Of a stretch of DNA of 64,000 bases, positions 1 through 9,153 are shown piece by piece. Within the stretch, counting starts at the first letter, position 1; every line of letters begins with the position of its first letter. The notes under the pieces are model-generated. The model made no database searches and was not told where the DNA came from. It was given only the letters and a program-made list of their open reading frames with translations. Origin of the DNA: Apostichopus japonicus (Eukaryota > Echinodermata > Holothuroidea > Aspidochirotida > Stichopodidae); NCBI RefSeq assembly GCF_037975245.1, contig NC_092568.1, forward strand, positions 42,944,631-43,008,630, written 5' to 3'. The position numbers and the translations under genes were made by a program.

Positions 1-355
1 ATTTCTCTTCATGGAGTGAAGAGAATATACCGTCTACACTTTCAAGTACAAGTTGAAAAATATCCCTGGCAAAAGCGGGGATTAGGTCGGCAAAGAATAT
101 AAATTGTTAACGTTTAAGTTGGAAACATGTGTTCTTCAACGCAAACGAAAAACCAACTGAGAGACGCCTTGTCTGATAACTGATAAGAAGAAATGTTTAA
201 AGGAAACTTACAAAGAAAATAAAATCTATTAGGGTACAAAGGAGAATTGTCCCAACAGCAGCATCTGTAATTTCCAGCCATGTATGCAAAATTTTTACTC
301 CTTTAATATTCCTTGACTCAAGCCTGACGCCAGGTGCCTCTTGTCAATAATGGAC

Positions 356-545
356 TGTGATTGTTCTAATGTTACTTGTTGCATCTTAGTTGTTAAACTC
401 AGAGCCCCCCCCCCCCGTGATTGTTCTAAAGTTACTTGTTGCATCTTACTTATTAAACTCAGAGCCCCCCCTGTGATTGTTCATTGTTCTAATGTTACTT
501 GTTGCATCTTAGTTGTTAAACTCCCAGAGCCCCCCCCCCCCTCCT
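356..545. repeat. Short tandem repeat, three ~60 bp copies with poly-C tracts
   Basis: Three copies of a unit containing GTTACTTGTTGCATCTTA and ending in a run of 7-13 C. The copies differ by a few substitutions and by C-run length. The 91-codon open frame across it is a by-product of the repeat. Confidence 0.85.
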
Positions 546-1752
546 GCGACTGTACATGTTGTATGGTATTGTGGATTGCGCAATGTACCTTTCAAGTTTT
601 AACGTTCATTTTTTGAACACGAACTGTGATCAATGTGTTTGAAAAGATTTTCTCCATATCCTCTACTATTCAATTGAAGTTGAATAATAAGAACAAAACA
701 AAGAGGACAAACACGTCGGATATGAACTGCATCTCGTCATTTGAGTGTGTACTTCTCACAACTACTAACGTTGGCCACCAAGGTCAGTTACTACAAGGTA
801 CCTAACTGATGCACGCATATAAGGGCTGCATAGCCTAATGTTAGGCCTAGCTATCCACCCTCAAGCACTGGTTATGGCGTGTGCCGATCGTAGCTGACAA
901 TGTCGTCTTTCAGAAAAGCTTTCTCTTGTTGCAATTTACTTTCATATTGCAAAAAGAACAGTAAATAGGAGAAACCAAAGTCAACAAACTTTGTTTTTTC
1001 CAGTATTTGCAATTCACATTTCGGTTTTTCCGTTTTTTTCGGTTTTTCGGTTTTCTTAAAATAAAACATAGTACCGAAATTCGGTTGGAAAAAACCGGTT
1101 TCGGTACTAAAACCGGTTTACCGTGCAAGCCTACCGATTATTTCATCTTTTTTGTGGAACTGGCCTAGAAAGTATGATTTAGTGTTATGCATGATTACCT
1201 ACTCCTAGGCCAATACAATCAAAGATGTAAATGAACGACTTAACGTTTCACAGTAAAGATTAATGGAGCAAGAAAAGAACACTGTAATACATACATGGGG
1301 CGCTGTACGCTTATAAAGAGGAGTCGCAATATTGCAATCCCGCCACAACACAGTTAATGACAGTGCTGTACAGACTACAGAAGGGGGAAAAAAGTAGCCA
1401 TTGGCTACGAAATGAAAAAAAGAATTTAGGGACAGCTTTTACAACTGCTATTAAAACCATTATCTGTCTTGCAACTCCAACGTAAATAAAGAAAAAAGTA
1501 TATCGCACGTAAATAAAATATTCGTTTTTTCGTTAGCTGATATCGAAATATATACTCTGATATGAAAAATAATGTGTAAAAGTAAGTTGGCCTGACGTTT
1601 CAGTCCTAGCAGGCTCTAGTGGATAAGCAGTTTGCTAAATTTTATTTTATTATGAAAAATAAAACAATCCGAACGTTTGCAAAAGTTTTCAATGATTACC
1701 ATCTGCGAGGTTAAACTTCCGATGGAACGTTGTTTCAAACAATCACACACAG

Positions 1753-1781
1753 TAAGTCAATGGCGCTTCTCCATTGACTTA
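1753..1781. repeat. Perfect 11 bp inverted repeat (hairpin)
   Basis: TAAGTCAATGG is followed by a 7 nt loop and its exact reverse complement. The word AAGTCAATG recurs in the tandem repeats at 9256-9560, so this may be a fragment of the same dispersed family. Confidence 0.6.
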
Positions 1782-2118
1782 ACTACATGTGGGAGAAATC
1801 ACACACTAAAGTCCAATTGACTTTGTCGCGTGTGTCCCTGGAAATCAGACTTGCTTTTAGTCGGTTGGGTAAGCAGTCATTTTAGCACGTATGGTACATG
1901 CGGTCAGGGAAAAAAGTTGCTTCGGGTTTTTCGCAAAAATATGCGTAAGAATGTTTGCCTAATCACAAAATACTGTAATGCAGTAGAACTACCAAGGACT
2001 GTCGCCAAACATGTTTAGGGATTTTTAGGAGTATTTGGCGCCTTGATTTCATCATTTTATGCCAGTTGTAAAATCTTGGGCGCATTTTCAAACTGAACAG
2101 ATTTACTTCGCTCCTCTC

Positions 2119-2237
2119 TTACCTGTCTCCCACTCCACTATTGCACTTTCCTATCTACCTAACTACACATTTGGAATATTTTAGCACTGCGCCCTCGCTC
2201 CCTACGCACCGCCCACTAACTCCTCCTTCCGAATCTA
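2119..2237. repeat. DIRS left inverted terminal repeat
   Basis: Reverse complement of 8498-8617 with only occasional mismatches. The outer tip 2102-2118 (beginning TTTACTTCGCTCC) is not in the right ITR but is repeated, inverted, in the internal complementary region. Confidence 0.9.
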
Positions 2238-2858
2238 CCAGCCAGGAAGAAACACTACATTTTTGTGAACGAAATCTTTTCAATTTTTCGAACGCTTTTT
2301 GGACAAGTTTTGGGACTTTTTCACAGATCTGCAGATCCTAGAAGACATTTCCAACACTTCCTTAGAAGCACTGCTTAAGTATCCTTTTAAATTCGATCTT
2401 TTCACCATTTTCTCATGCCCATTCTGTACACGTTTTTAGACCATATACATGTTACTGTGGGTACCAGATGCGCGATTTTCGTAGTCACGCGAATCTCGTC
2501 CAGTGGCCGTTTTGGCTCAGCTGTTTTCTCCCCTTGCACCCTTCGGTGCTGCTGTTTAGCCTAGACAGGGCTTAGGCCCTCCTGAGCCGTTTTTTGCGAC
2601 CACCTAGGCTGTGGGGAAACTTGTACCCGTTTTTCTAGACGTGTTTGTCTTTTTGCCTTAACACTAGGCTCGGTTTTTGTACGATAGGATACGACTTTTG
2701 TACGTTAGGCTAGAGGCTAGGCCTCAAAAAAAAAAAAAAAAAAAAAAAAAAAGTTGCGACCTTTACGGTCTGAATCATTGTTCCCTTGCCCCAAGTGGTT
2801 CTTCCACGAGGGGAAGGCATTTTGTATGTTTTTGTGTGTTCCTTAACGATCTTTTCAG

Positions 2859-4949
2859 ATGGCATCAAAGGAAGGCAGAACATCGATCAAGTGCGCAACT
2901 TGCTCGCTCTTTCGTCCAGGAAGGACCTGGGACGACCATGAGCTATGCCCGATGTGCAGGTCTTGCTCACGACGGGACCCATGCTCGATATGCGTCACGC
3001 TGACTCCAGCAAATTGGCAGGAGATTGAGGCCTGGATGGCAACTCGCAGGGAGAAATTGCAATCTAAGCTCACAAGACTCTCACCACCTCCCGCCCCGGC
3101 TTCTGAACCGGAGGCACCTGAAGGGAGTGTTTTGGAGCCAGTCGCCTCTGGCGATGGTTCCCCACTCGTTGCAGTACCGGTTGGGTCCGGGAATAGCACG
3201 AGTTCTAATGCCAAATCAAAAGGCAAGAGAAGCAACAAGGGCAAGGGCAAAGCCCCCAGACCCAAACGGACCACACGTCCGGAAGAAGGGTCGACGCAAC
3301 TGCAGTCCACTGGTCCACAGACCACCGAACCTCCAGACCTCTGGTCCACTGGACCACCAGAATTGCCAGTCCCTGCAGACCTGAGCTCTGAGATACAACT
3401 CACCAGGGACAGAGGAAAACGGCCAACACCACAGCCGACCAGACCTCGCTCCAGGAGCAGATCCCCACATCCAAGGGACCCATCTCCAGTCCAGGACGAA
3501 TCCTCCCAGGACTCAGACAGCGGCTATAGACGCAGAGGCAGCTATAGACCGACAGGAGCCAGGGACCCTCCCCGAGGGGAGCGACCACAAGCGGATGGGA
3601 ATTGGCTTCTCTCCCAACTGTCCGCTATATTACAACCACTCGTCGCACAAATGACGCCCGCACAGAATGCGGCCACAACCGACGCATCCACCGCTCCACA
3701 GCTGCCAGTCAGGCCGCTAACCCTGGACCAGAGAAGACCTCCACTGACACCCATGGACCACGATCTGGACGCACTGGAGCTAGTAGCGTCAGAAACATGG
3801 TCTGAACGTGGGGACGAAGCCTCAGTCCTGGACGAGTACGAGTCACAGGTTGACGAGGCGGAAGATGAGGAGGACGAAGAGCAAAGCGTCAAAGGCATTG
3901 ACCTGCCCCCAGACCTCATCGCGAAGGCCATCCACATCTTCACAACAAGACTCGGCTTTGAGCCGCCTCCCAACCCCAAGCCAACAGAGCGGACTTCGAA
4001 ACTGCGGACCACGAATGAGCCGTCGCAGTCCACGACACCTTGTGTCCCGGTGGACGCTGTCTGCTTCGACAGGATCGAAGGGCTTCAGGCCAAAAAGAGA
4101 TGGACTGCTTTTCCAGCAAAGCAGGATAGAGCCCTAAAGATCCATGACGATACTTGGAAACGAATCTTCAAGGTTCCGTCCATTACAGGGGAGGTCAGGG
4201 ACCGACTCAGAGCGGAACAAGCTCTGAGCTCGGGTTACTTCAGAGAGCCGCTGCGCAAGAAAGCGGAACAATCGGCCTATGACCTCGACCAGGCCTCCAG
4301 AGTCGGGATGAAGTTTGCCTCTACTTTTATGCTCGCAGCAGAACTGCTGATGAGGCACCACCAGCAGCTGCCAGAGGACAAAGACCAGATCCCAGACCGG
4401 GAGGCATCACAAATCCTGTGGCTGTTGGGACCACTGGCGAGACTCATCTATGATCAGTTCGCCAGGATGTCTGTAAAGCTGGTGGAATCAAGACGAGACA
4501 ACGTTCTTGCAGCAATGCGGTGGCCAGACGGGGAGACTCGCGAGAGATTAACACACCTCCCAATAGCAAACGAAGACCTGTTCGCGGGCCAGTTTGCGGA
4601 CGCTGTGCAGTCGGAGTTCACAAAACGAGACTCCCTCGCCAAGACGTCGTTCTCGAGGCTGAACACCCGGAGACCCCAGGGACAGAACGCTCCCACGAGA
4701 TCGTTCTCTGGCCCCAGACCTGTCAGGAGCCGCGGTCGGAGCAACGCCCCGTCCTCAGGCGACAGACGTGGCAGGTCTCGTAGACCATCCCCACCGAGAA
4801 ACATACAATACCGGGGAGCGGGATGGAGACCGCAAGGAACGGTTCGGTCATGGAACGCACCCAGACAGCCAGCAGCACGACGAGGTAGGACCGGACCTGA
4901 CCCACGTGGTGCTCAGCCACCCAGATCCACCTTCGGTGCCCGGCCCTAG
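2859..4949 (+). CDS. DIRS ORF1, gag-like protein (696 aa)
   Basis: Putative structural (gag-like) protein of the DIRS element, expected to bind element RNA; the role is inferred from position. The N-terminus has a Cys cluster (C12, C15, C30, C33, C36, C42, C45) that could chelate zinc. A long Pro/Ser/Arg-rich, probably disordered segment follows to about residue 240, then an acidic run near residues 330-345. A predicted globular region around 400-600 contains the block LLMRHHQQLPEDKD, which recurs in the decayed copy at 16366, so it is a conserved part of the family. The C-terminus is Arg/Gly/Pro-rich. The ATG at 2859 follows an AT-rich leader and is the first good start of the frame. The 3' end overlaps the RT frame by up to 180 nt. 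No protease motif was seen. Confidence 0.85.
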   Translation: MASKEGRTSIKCATCSLFRPGRTWDDHELCPMCRSCSRRDPCSICVTLTPANWQEIEAWMATRREKLQSKLTRLSPPPAPASEPEAPEGSVLEPVASGDGSPLVAVPVGSGNSTSSNAKSKGKRSNKGKGKAPRPKRTTRPEEGSTQLQSTGPQTTEPPDLWSTGPPELPVPADLSSEIQLTRDRGKRPTPQPTRPRSRSRSPHPRDPSPVQDESSQDSDSGYRRRGSYRPTGARDPPRGERPQADGNWLLSQLSAILQPLVAQMTPAQNAATTDASTAPQLPVRPLTLDQRRPPLTPMDHDLDALELVASETWSERGDEASVLDEYESQVDEAEDEEDEEQSVKGIDLPPDLIAKAIHIFTTRLGFEPPPNPKPTERTSKLRTTNEPSQSTTPCVPVDAVCFDRIEGLQAKKRWTAFPAKQDRALKIHDDTWKRIFKVPSITGEVRDRLRAEQALSSGYFREPLRKKAEQSAYDLDQASRVGMKFASTFMLAAELLMRHHQQLPEDKDQIPDREASQILWLLGPLARLIYDQFARMSVKLVESRRDNVLAAMRWPDGETRERLTHLPIANEDLFAGQFADAVQSEFTKRDSLAKTSFSRLNTRRPQGQNAPTRSFSGPRPVRSRGRSNAPSSGDRRGRSRRPSPPRNIQYRGAGWRPQGTVRSWNAPRQPAARRGRTGPDPRGAQPPRSTFGARP

Positions 4950-7020
4950 GGATGCCCACCCTACCACGGTCTACCCGATGGTAGGGGGGAGACTTCGACT
5001 ATTCACCCAGCAATGGGAACTTCTGGGTCCGGACTCTTGGGTATTGGAGGTGATCTCAGCGGGGTACCGCATAGAATTCGTCGATATACCCCACTTACCT
5101 CCAGAAGGCGGAGGGAGGAGAATCATCCCAATCCCCGAGGATCCAGACCAACGCCGCGCTCTGGAGACAGAAATCCAGGCATTGTTGGACAAGGGCGCGG
5201 TAGTGAGGACGACAGGAAGGGAGGGACCCCTTTTCCGTTCGTCATTCTTCCTCACTCCAAAAAAAGACAAGTCCTGGAGGCCGATTCTGAACCTGCGGCC
5301 ATTAAACAAAGCGTTTATAAAACCAAAACGCTTCAGGATGGAAACACTATCCATCATCCTACCATCCCTCAACAAAGGGATGTGGGCATCAACGGTGGAT
5401 CTGAAAGACGCCTACTTACACATACCGATCCACCCGAAACACCAGCGATTCCTCGCATTCAGCTATGGGGGAACAGACTTCAAGTTCACAGCACTCCCGT
5501 TCGGACTATCCACCGCCCCAAGGGTGTTTACCCGAGTAGCGGGAGCAGCAGTCAAGGAACTCCGTCGCAGAGGAATTCCTCTGTTCGTCTACCTAGACGA
5601 CTGGCTCATACTAGGCGACTCGTATCAGGAGGCACGACGCAACGTCACCCTTACGACAGACCTCCTTTTTCGTCTCGGCTGGCTGGTCAACGAGGGCAAA
5701 TCCAACCTCACCCCAAGCCAGCAAGTCAAATACCTCGGAGCCGACCTCGACTTCGCCGAGGGGTCAGTCCGACCATCCCAAGAGAGGATATTACAACTGG
5801 CGCAGCTAGCCCAGCGCATGCTCAACAGGCAATTCTCGACGGCGAGAACCTGGCTGCAGCTCCTCGGACTCATAGCCAGCCTCGTGGGCATCACCCCCTT
5901 TTGCAAGCTTCGGATGAGGCCTCTCCAAATCCACTTACTGAGCCTCTACAAACCGGAGGTCTCCGACATACAAATGCGAGTACCTCTAGCCCCCCTAGAC
6001 ACACAACACCTCGCTTGGTGGGCGAATCCGGAGAACTGGGCCAACGGGAGACCCTTCCACCAGGAGAGGCCCCTTACGTCAATTACCTCCGACGCCTCAT
6101 TAGTCGGCTGGGGAGCATTCTGGCAGACCCTCACAGTCGCAGGGACTTGGTCAGACCATTACAAACGCCTCCACATCAACGAGCTCGAACTCGAGGCGAT
6201 AGCAAGAGGACTCCGCCATTTTCAGGAGCAATTGCGAGGCCACACAGTGACGGCATTCGCGGACAATACCACCGCAGTCTCCTACATCAACAGACAGGGG
6301 GGCACCAGATCGACCCGACTTTGTCAAGCGACTTGGGACCTCCTACACTGGTGCCGGCAAAACGACATACAACTGAGAGCCTCACACCTGGCTGGGGAGG
6401 ACAATCAGGTGGCAGACGCCCTCTCCAGGGGCACATTAAGCCCCACAGAATGGTCACTACAACGCCAGACTTGCGCACAGCTCTTCAATGTCCTTGGTCG
6501 TCCGAACATCGACCTCTTTGCCTCAGCCGAGAATGCCAAACTCCCGACTTTCTGCTCCAGGAGATGGCACCCACAGGCCTGGGCAGCAGACGCGATGTCC
6601 ATCTCATGGGACGGGATGCAGGCATACGCCTTCCCACCCCTGTGCCTCATCCACAAGGTCCTTCTGAAGCTTCGGAGATCCAGGACGAGACTGCTTCTCA
6701 TAGCCCCCAGATGGCCCAGGAGGCCGTGGTTCCCCCTTCTGCTCGACCTGCTCTGCGGAGTACCTCGCGCATTACCAGACTCCCCTCACCTACTCACCCA
6801 AGCCAAGGGGAAGATCTTCCACCCGAACATCAGGTCTCTGGACCTGACTGCCTGGCCATTATCAAGTCTGACCTCAGAACGCGAGGATTTTCAGAAGACG
6901 TTGCCGATATGGCAGCAGCGGCAAGGAGACCTAGCACCATCAGAACTTATACTTCAAGGCTCGACTGCTTCTACCGATGGTGCACGAACGCCCAGATTGA
7001 TCCGCGTTCAGCCTCTGTAA
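4768..7020 (+). CDS. DIRS ORF2, reverse transcriptase / RNase H / methylase-like protein
   Basis: Copies the element's RNA into DNA. RT motifs run in order: the WRPILNLRPLN block, motif A DLKDAYLHIPIHP with D211, PFGLSTAPRVF, then YLDD with D277 and D278. RNase H follows with D442 (TSDAS), E472/E474/E476 (NELELEA), D499 (ADNTT) and D550 (VADALSR). The C-terminal part (NIDLFAS, AFPPLCLIHKVL, APRWPRRPWFP) matches the adenine-methylase-like module known in DIRS elements. 750 aa from the first ATG, which lies inside ORF1; the next, at 4978, just past the ORF1 stop, is an equally possible start and loses nothing conserved. How this overlapping frame is translated is not evident. All catalytic acidic residues are present. 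It overlaps the recombinase frame for about 2 kb. Confidence 0.93.
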   Translation: MAGLVDHPHRETYNTGERDGDRKERFGHGTHPDSQQHDEVGPDLTHVVLSHPDPPSVPGPRDAHPTTVYPMVGGRLRLFTQQWELLGPDSWVLEVISAGYRIEFVDIPHLPPEGGGRRIIPIPEDPDQRRALETEIQALLDKGAVVRTTGREGPLFRSSFFLTPKKDKSWRPILNLRPLNKAFIKPKRFRMETLSIILPSLNKGMWASTVDLKDAYLHIPIHPKHQRFLAFSYGGTDFKFTALPFGLSTAPRVFTRVAGAAVKELRRRGIPLFVYLDDWLILGDSYQEARRNVTLTTDLLFRLGWLVNEGKSNLTPSQQVKYLGADLDFAEGSVRPSQERILQLAQLAQRMLNRQFSTARTWLQLLGLIASLVGITPFCKLRMRPLQIHLLSLYKPEVSDIQMRVPLAPLDTQHLAWWANPENWANGRPFHQERPLTSITSDASLVGWGAFWQTLTVAGTWSDHYKRLHINELELEAIARGLRHFQEQLRGHTVTAFADNTTAVSYINRQGGTRSTRLCQATWDLLHWCRQNDIQLRASHLAGEDNQVADALSRGTLSPTEWSLQRQTCAQLFNVLGRPNIDLFASAENAKLPTFCSRRWHPQAWAADAMSISWDGMQAYAFPPLCLIHKVLLKLRRSRTRLLLIAPRWPRRPWFPLLLDLLCGVPRALPDSPHLLTQAKGKIFHPNIRSLDLTAWPLSSLTSEREDFQKTLPIWQQRQGDLAPSELILQGSTASTDGARTPRLIRVQPL

Positions 7021-7901
7021 AACACGTAACAGACTTCATGATGTCCCTGTTCCATCAAGGCAGACAGGTCTCCACCATCAAAAACTACCGCTCAGCTATA
7101 GCGGCGGTCCACACAGGCTTCGCAGACGGCTCCACCATGGGGTCAAACAAGGTCATCTCGGCAGTCCTCCGTGGCATGGCCAACAGGAGACCGACAACAC
7201 CAAAACTCCCCCACTCTTGGAGTATAAATGGTGTTCTCAGGGAGATGGCGAATGATCCTTTTGAACCGATGGCATCAGCGTCCTTACGACACGTCACACA
7301 GAAGACCCTGTTCCTGATAGCAGCCGCATCGGCCAGACGGAGAAGCTGCCTCCACGCGTTATCCGTGGCGGAGGGACACATACGTTTTGACGTCAATGGG
7401 GTACGACTCATCCCCGATCCCTCCTTCCTCCCGAAGAACCAAACTCTTGAGTTTGTGCCAGGCGACATTTTCCTACCAAAAATCTCGCATTTTTCATCGA
7501 TCAGGGAGGACAAACTCTGGTGCCCGGTCAGGGCACTCCGATGGTACTTACACAGAACCAAAGATCTCCGAACTTCGCCAAAACTGTTCATCCTACCGTC
7601 TGCCCCTCACACACCGGCGTCTAAGGACACGATCTCCCGGTGGCTGGTCCAGCTCATCCAGCCTCACACCACAGGGGGAGAGAGGGTTCGGGCACATGAC
7701 CTCAGGGGCCAAGCTTCCTCTAAAGCACTATTCGCGGGGGTACCCCTGGAGGAGATCCTGAAGGCGGCGGCATGGAAGACACCATCAACTTTCGTCGCCA
7801 CATATCTGACCGACACCCTCGCTTCGGAGGCGGCATTCGGACGTGCGGTGTTGGGGGTTCCTTTGGGCAGGTCCCGCCCGTTGGGCCTCCCACCATCGTA
7901 A
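5013..7901 (+). CDS. DIRS ORF3, tyrosine recombinase (integrase)
   Basis: Integrates the circular DNA intermediate. The recombinase domain begins near residue 605 (about nt 6830). It has a SAM-like N-terminal part (STIRTYTSRLDCFYRWC) and a catalytic part with an Arg cluster R775-R777, the box HDLR (H895, R898), W921 and the nucleophile Y931, which together form the R-H-R-H/W-Y set of tyrosine recombinases. The frame is open upstream to 5013, antiphase to the RT gene. Those first ~600 codons resemble nothing and are Pro/Arg/Ser-rich, as expected of a shifted frame. The true start is therefore uncertain and may lie close to 6700-6900, or the protein may be made by frameshifting or splicing. The stop at 7901 is just before the internal complementary region. 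Confidence 0.85.
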   Translation: MGTSGSGLLGIGGDLSGVPHRIRRYTPLTSRRRREENHPNPRGSRPTPRSGDRNPGIVGQGRGSEDDRKGGTPFPFVILPHSKKRQVLEADSEPAAIKQSVYKTKTLQDGNTIHHPTIPQQRDVGINGGSERRLLTHTDPPETPAIPRIQLWGNRLQVHSTPVRTIHRPKGVYPSSGSSSQGTPSQRNSSVRLPRRLAHTRRLVSGGTTQRHPYDRPPFSSRLAGQRGQIQPHPKPASQIPRSRPRLRRGVSPTIPREDITTGAASPAHAQQAILDGENLAAAPRTHSQPRGHHPLLQASDEASPNPLTEPLQTGGLRHTNASTSSPPRHTTPRLVGESGELGQRETLPPGEAPYVNYLRRLISRLGSILADPHSRRDLVRPLQTPPHQRARTRGDSKRTPPFSGAIARPHSDGIRGQYHRSLLHQQTGGHQIDPTLSSDLGPPTLVPAKRHTTESLTPGWGGQSGGRRPLQGHIKPHRMVTTTPDLRTALQCPWSSEHRPLCLSRECQTPDFLLQEMAPTGLGSRRDVHLMGRDAGIRLPTPVPHPQGPSEASEIQDETASHSPQMAQEAVVPPSARPALRSTSRITRLPSPTHPSQGEDLPPEHQVSGPDCLAIIKSDLRTRGFSEDVADMAAAARRPSTIRTYTSRLDCFYRWCTNAQIDPRSASVKHVTDFMMSLFHQGRQVSTIKNYRSAIAAVHTGFADGSTMGSNKVISAVLRGMANRRPTTPKLPHSWSINGVLREMANDPFEPMASASLRHVTQKTLFLIAAASARRRSCLHALSVAEGHIRFDVNGVRLIPDPSFLPKNQTLEFVPGDIFLPKISHFSSIREDKLWCPVRALRWYLHRTKDLRTSPKLFILPSAPHTPASKDTISRWLVQLIQPHTTGGERVRAHDLRGQASSKALFAGVPLEEILKAAAWKTPSTFVATYLTDTLASEAAFGRAVLGVPLGRSRPLGLPPS

Positions 7902-7913
7902 CAGTGCCACTCC

Positions 7914-8012
7914 GTGCAATAGTGGAGTGGGAGACAGGTAAGAGAGGAGCGAAGTAAATTCCCCAAAACTCACTGGTTTGGGGATTTACGAGCGACGATA
8001 CTTACCTGTCTC
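7914..8012. repeat. DIRS internal complementary region
   Basis: The first half (GTGCAATAGTGGAGTGGG to GCGAAGTAAAT) is the reverse complement of the left end of the element. The second half (CCCCAAAACTCACTGG to TTACCTGTCTC) is the reverse complement of the right outer end. In DIRS replication this region templates the joining of the two ends into a circle. The halves meet at AAATTCCCC, which fixes the element ends at about 2102 and 8658. Confidence 0.9.
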
Positions 8013-8497
8013 TCCCTCCTCCCACCACCACTCGGGACCTACCCGACGACACAAACGCCAACTAGACCGCTGAGCACCACATGACTCAGGACGCCGCCCT
8101 TACCGCGAGCTCCTGGGATCGTCAGCTAGCCTCTCCCGGCCGCACAGGCCTCACATGTCTCACCTGGTTCATAACGAACTCTTCCAACAGGACCCTGAGA
8201 CGCTCGACGATCGCGACACTCCTCTTACACCCATCCTGATTGAGGTGAGTGCTCATACCCTAACAGGGCTTCTTTTCGAACTGATACCTCTAACATGCAC
8301 CAGTTCGAGCGCACTCCAGTGTAAGATTACCGTCGCACATAACATCACTTGCACCCCACCTCCATGTCACCGGGTGGGGGCTTCTCTGATGATCAGCGGA
8401 GCTCGCGCGCGCTTCTTCGCTGCCCTCGGCTCCCCCTTAGGTGCCACCCGCCCTCCCTACCCGAACGAGGGGCAAGCTGCCTGCTTGTGTCCTGGGA

Positions 8498-8657
8498 TAG
8501 ATTCGGAAGGAGGAGTTAGTGGGCGGTGCGTAGGGAGCGAGGGCGCAGTGCTAAAATATTCCAAATGTGTAGTTAGGTAGATAGGAAAGTGCAATAGTGG
8601 AGTGGGAGACAGGTAAGTATCGTCGCTCGTAAATCCCCAAACCAGTGAGTTTTGGGG
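8498..8657. repeat. DIRS right inverted terminal repeat plus unique outer tip
   Basis: 8498-8617 mirrors the left ITR. 8618-8657 (ending GTGAGTTTTGGGGA) is unique to this end and is found inverted only in the internal complementary region. Confidence 0.9.
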
Positions 8658-8745
8658 ATTATGAAGCTCAACTGTTCTTCAGCCAGACCATCCTAATGTA
8701 CAGTACGTAGAACTCACAATGAACAAAGCCTAATGTTATTGTTTT

Positions 8746-8784
8746 CACTTTGCCGTTTTCACCTACGGTGAAACGGCCAAAGTG
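8746..8784. repeat. 18 bp imperfect inverted repeat
   Basis: CACTTTGCCGTTTTCACC and GGTGAAACGGCCAAAGTG are near-perfect reverse complements around a 3 nt loop. A second hairpin (AACAAAACCT / AGGTTTTGTT) lies at 8851-8878, right at the edge of the foldback element. Confidence 0.7.
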
Positions 8785-9153
8785 GTTCAAATGTAATTGA
8801 TTTGGCTTTTATATTTAGTCAAGACAATTAATCTTTCTTATCAATCATTAAACAAAACCTGTAACAGGAGGTTTTGTTAGATGCAAGAAGCGAAGTGAAA
8901 AAAAATAATTACGTCGTCCCCCTAAGCTTATTGCGGGAATACTGTATGATGTTAACTGCCAAAACTGGATAGTATATCGAAGAGCATTAGTACAATCTCG
9001 CGTGAAGAACTTGCGATACAATTACACTGTAAACTAGCGCACCTTCCCGGCTTTGAATGGTGTTGAATCGAATGATCTACATTCTTTTCCCGCTGTGGTT
9101 GTGGTGAATCAAAAGCGCGGAAAAATACAATCCTTTATGTGGAACGTAATAAT

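Larger units (their letters stand above)
1..2101. other. Non-coding flank left of the DIRS element
   Basis: No exon, RNA gene or complete mobile element was recognised here. The stretch is AT-rich with stop codons in all frames beyond about 90 codons. It holds a short tandem repeat (356-545), a hairpin (1753-1781) and a TE-terminus-like patch rich in CGGTTT/ACCGG words around 1020-1135. It may be intron or 5' flank of the MLK gene whose exons start at 12295, because the upstream kinase exons are not visible anywhere in the window. Confidence 0.5.
2102..8658 (+). mobile_element. DIRS-type tyrosine-recombinase retrotransposon, near-complete
   Basis: The element is about 6.56 kb with all DIRS hallmarks. 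It has inverted terminal repeats (2119-2237 and 8498-8617), unique outer tips, and an internal complementary region at 7914-8012 that pairs with both outer ends. It has three long ORFs in the order gag-like, RT/RNase H and tyrosine recombinase, and no target-site duplication. A 27-nt poly-A run at 2726-2752 lies in the 5' leader. The stretch 8013-8497, after the internal complementary region, has no supported gene. All catalytic residues looked for are present and no ORF is interrupted, so the copy looks young. It has the same orientation as the MLK gene and probably sits in one of its upstream introns. Confidence 0.93.

Noticed and set aside
341-616. 91-codon Cys-rich frame
   Set aside because: It is the translation of a three-copy 60 bp tandem repeat.
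3542-4033. Minus-strand Ser-rich frames opposite DIRS ORF1
   Set aside because: Mirror frames of a GC-rich coding region; no independent signal.
8155-8580. 141-codon frame in the DIRS 3' part
   Set aside because: It runs into the inverted terminal repeat and has no known motif.
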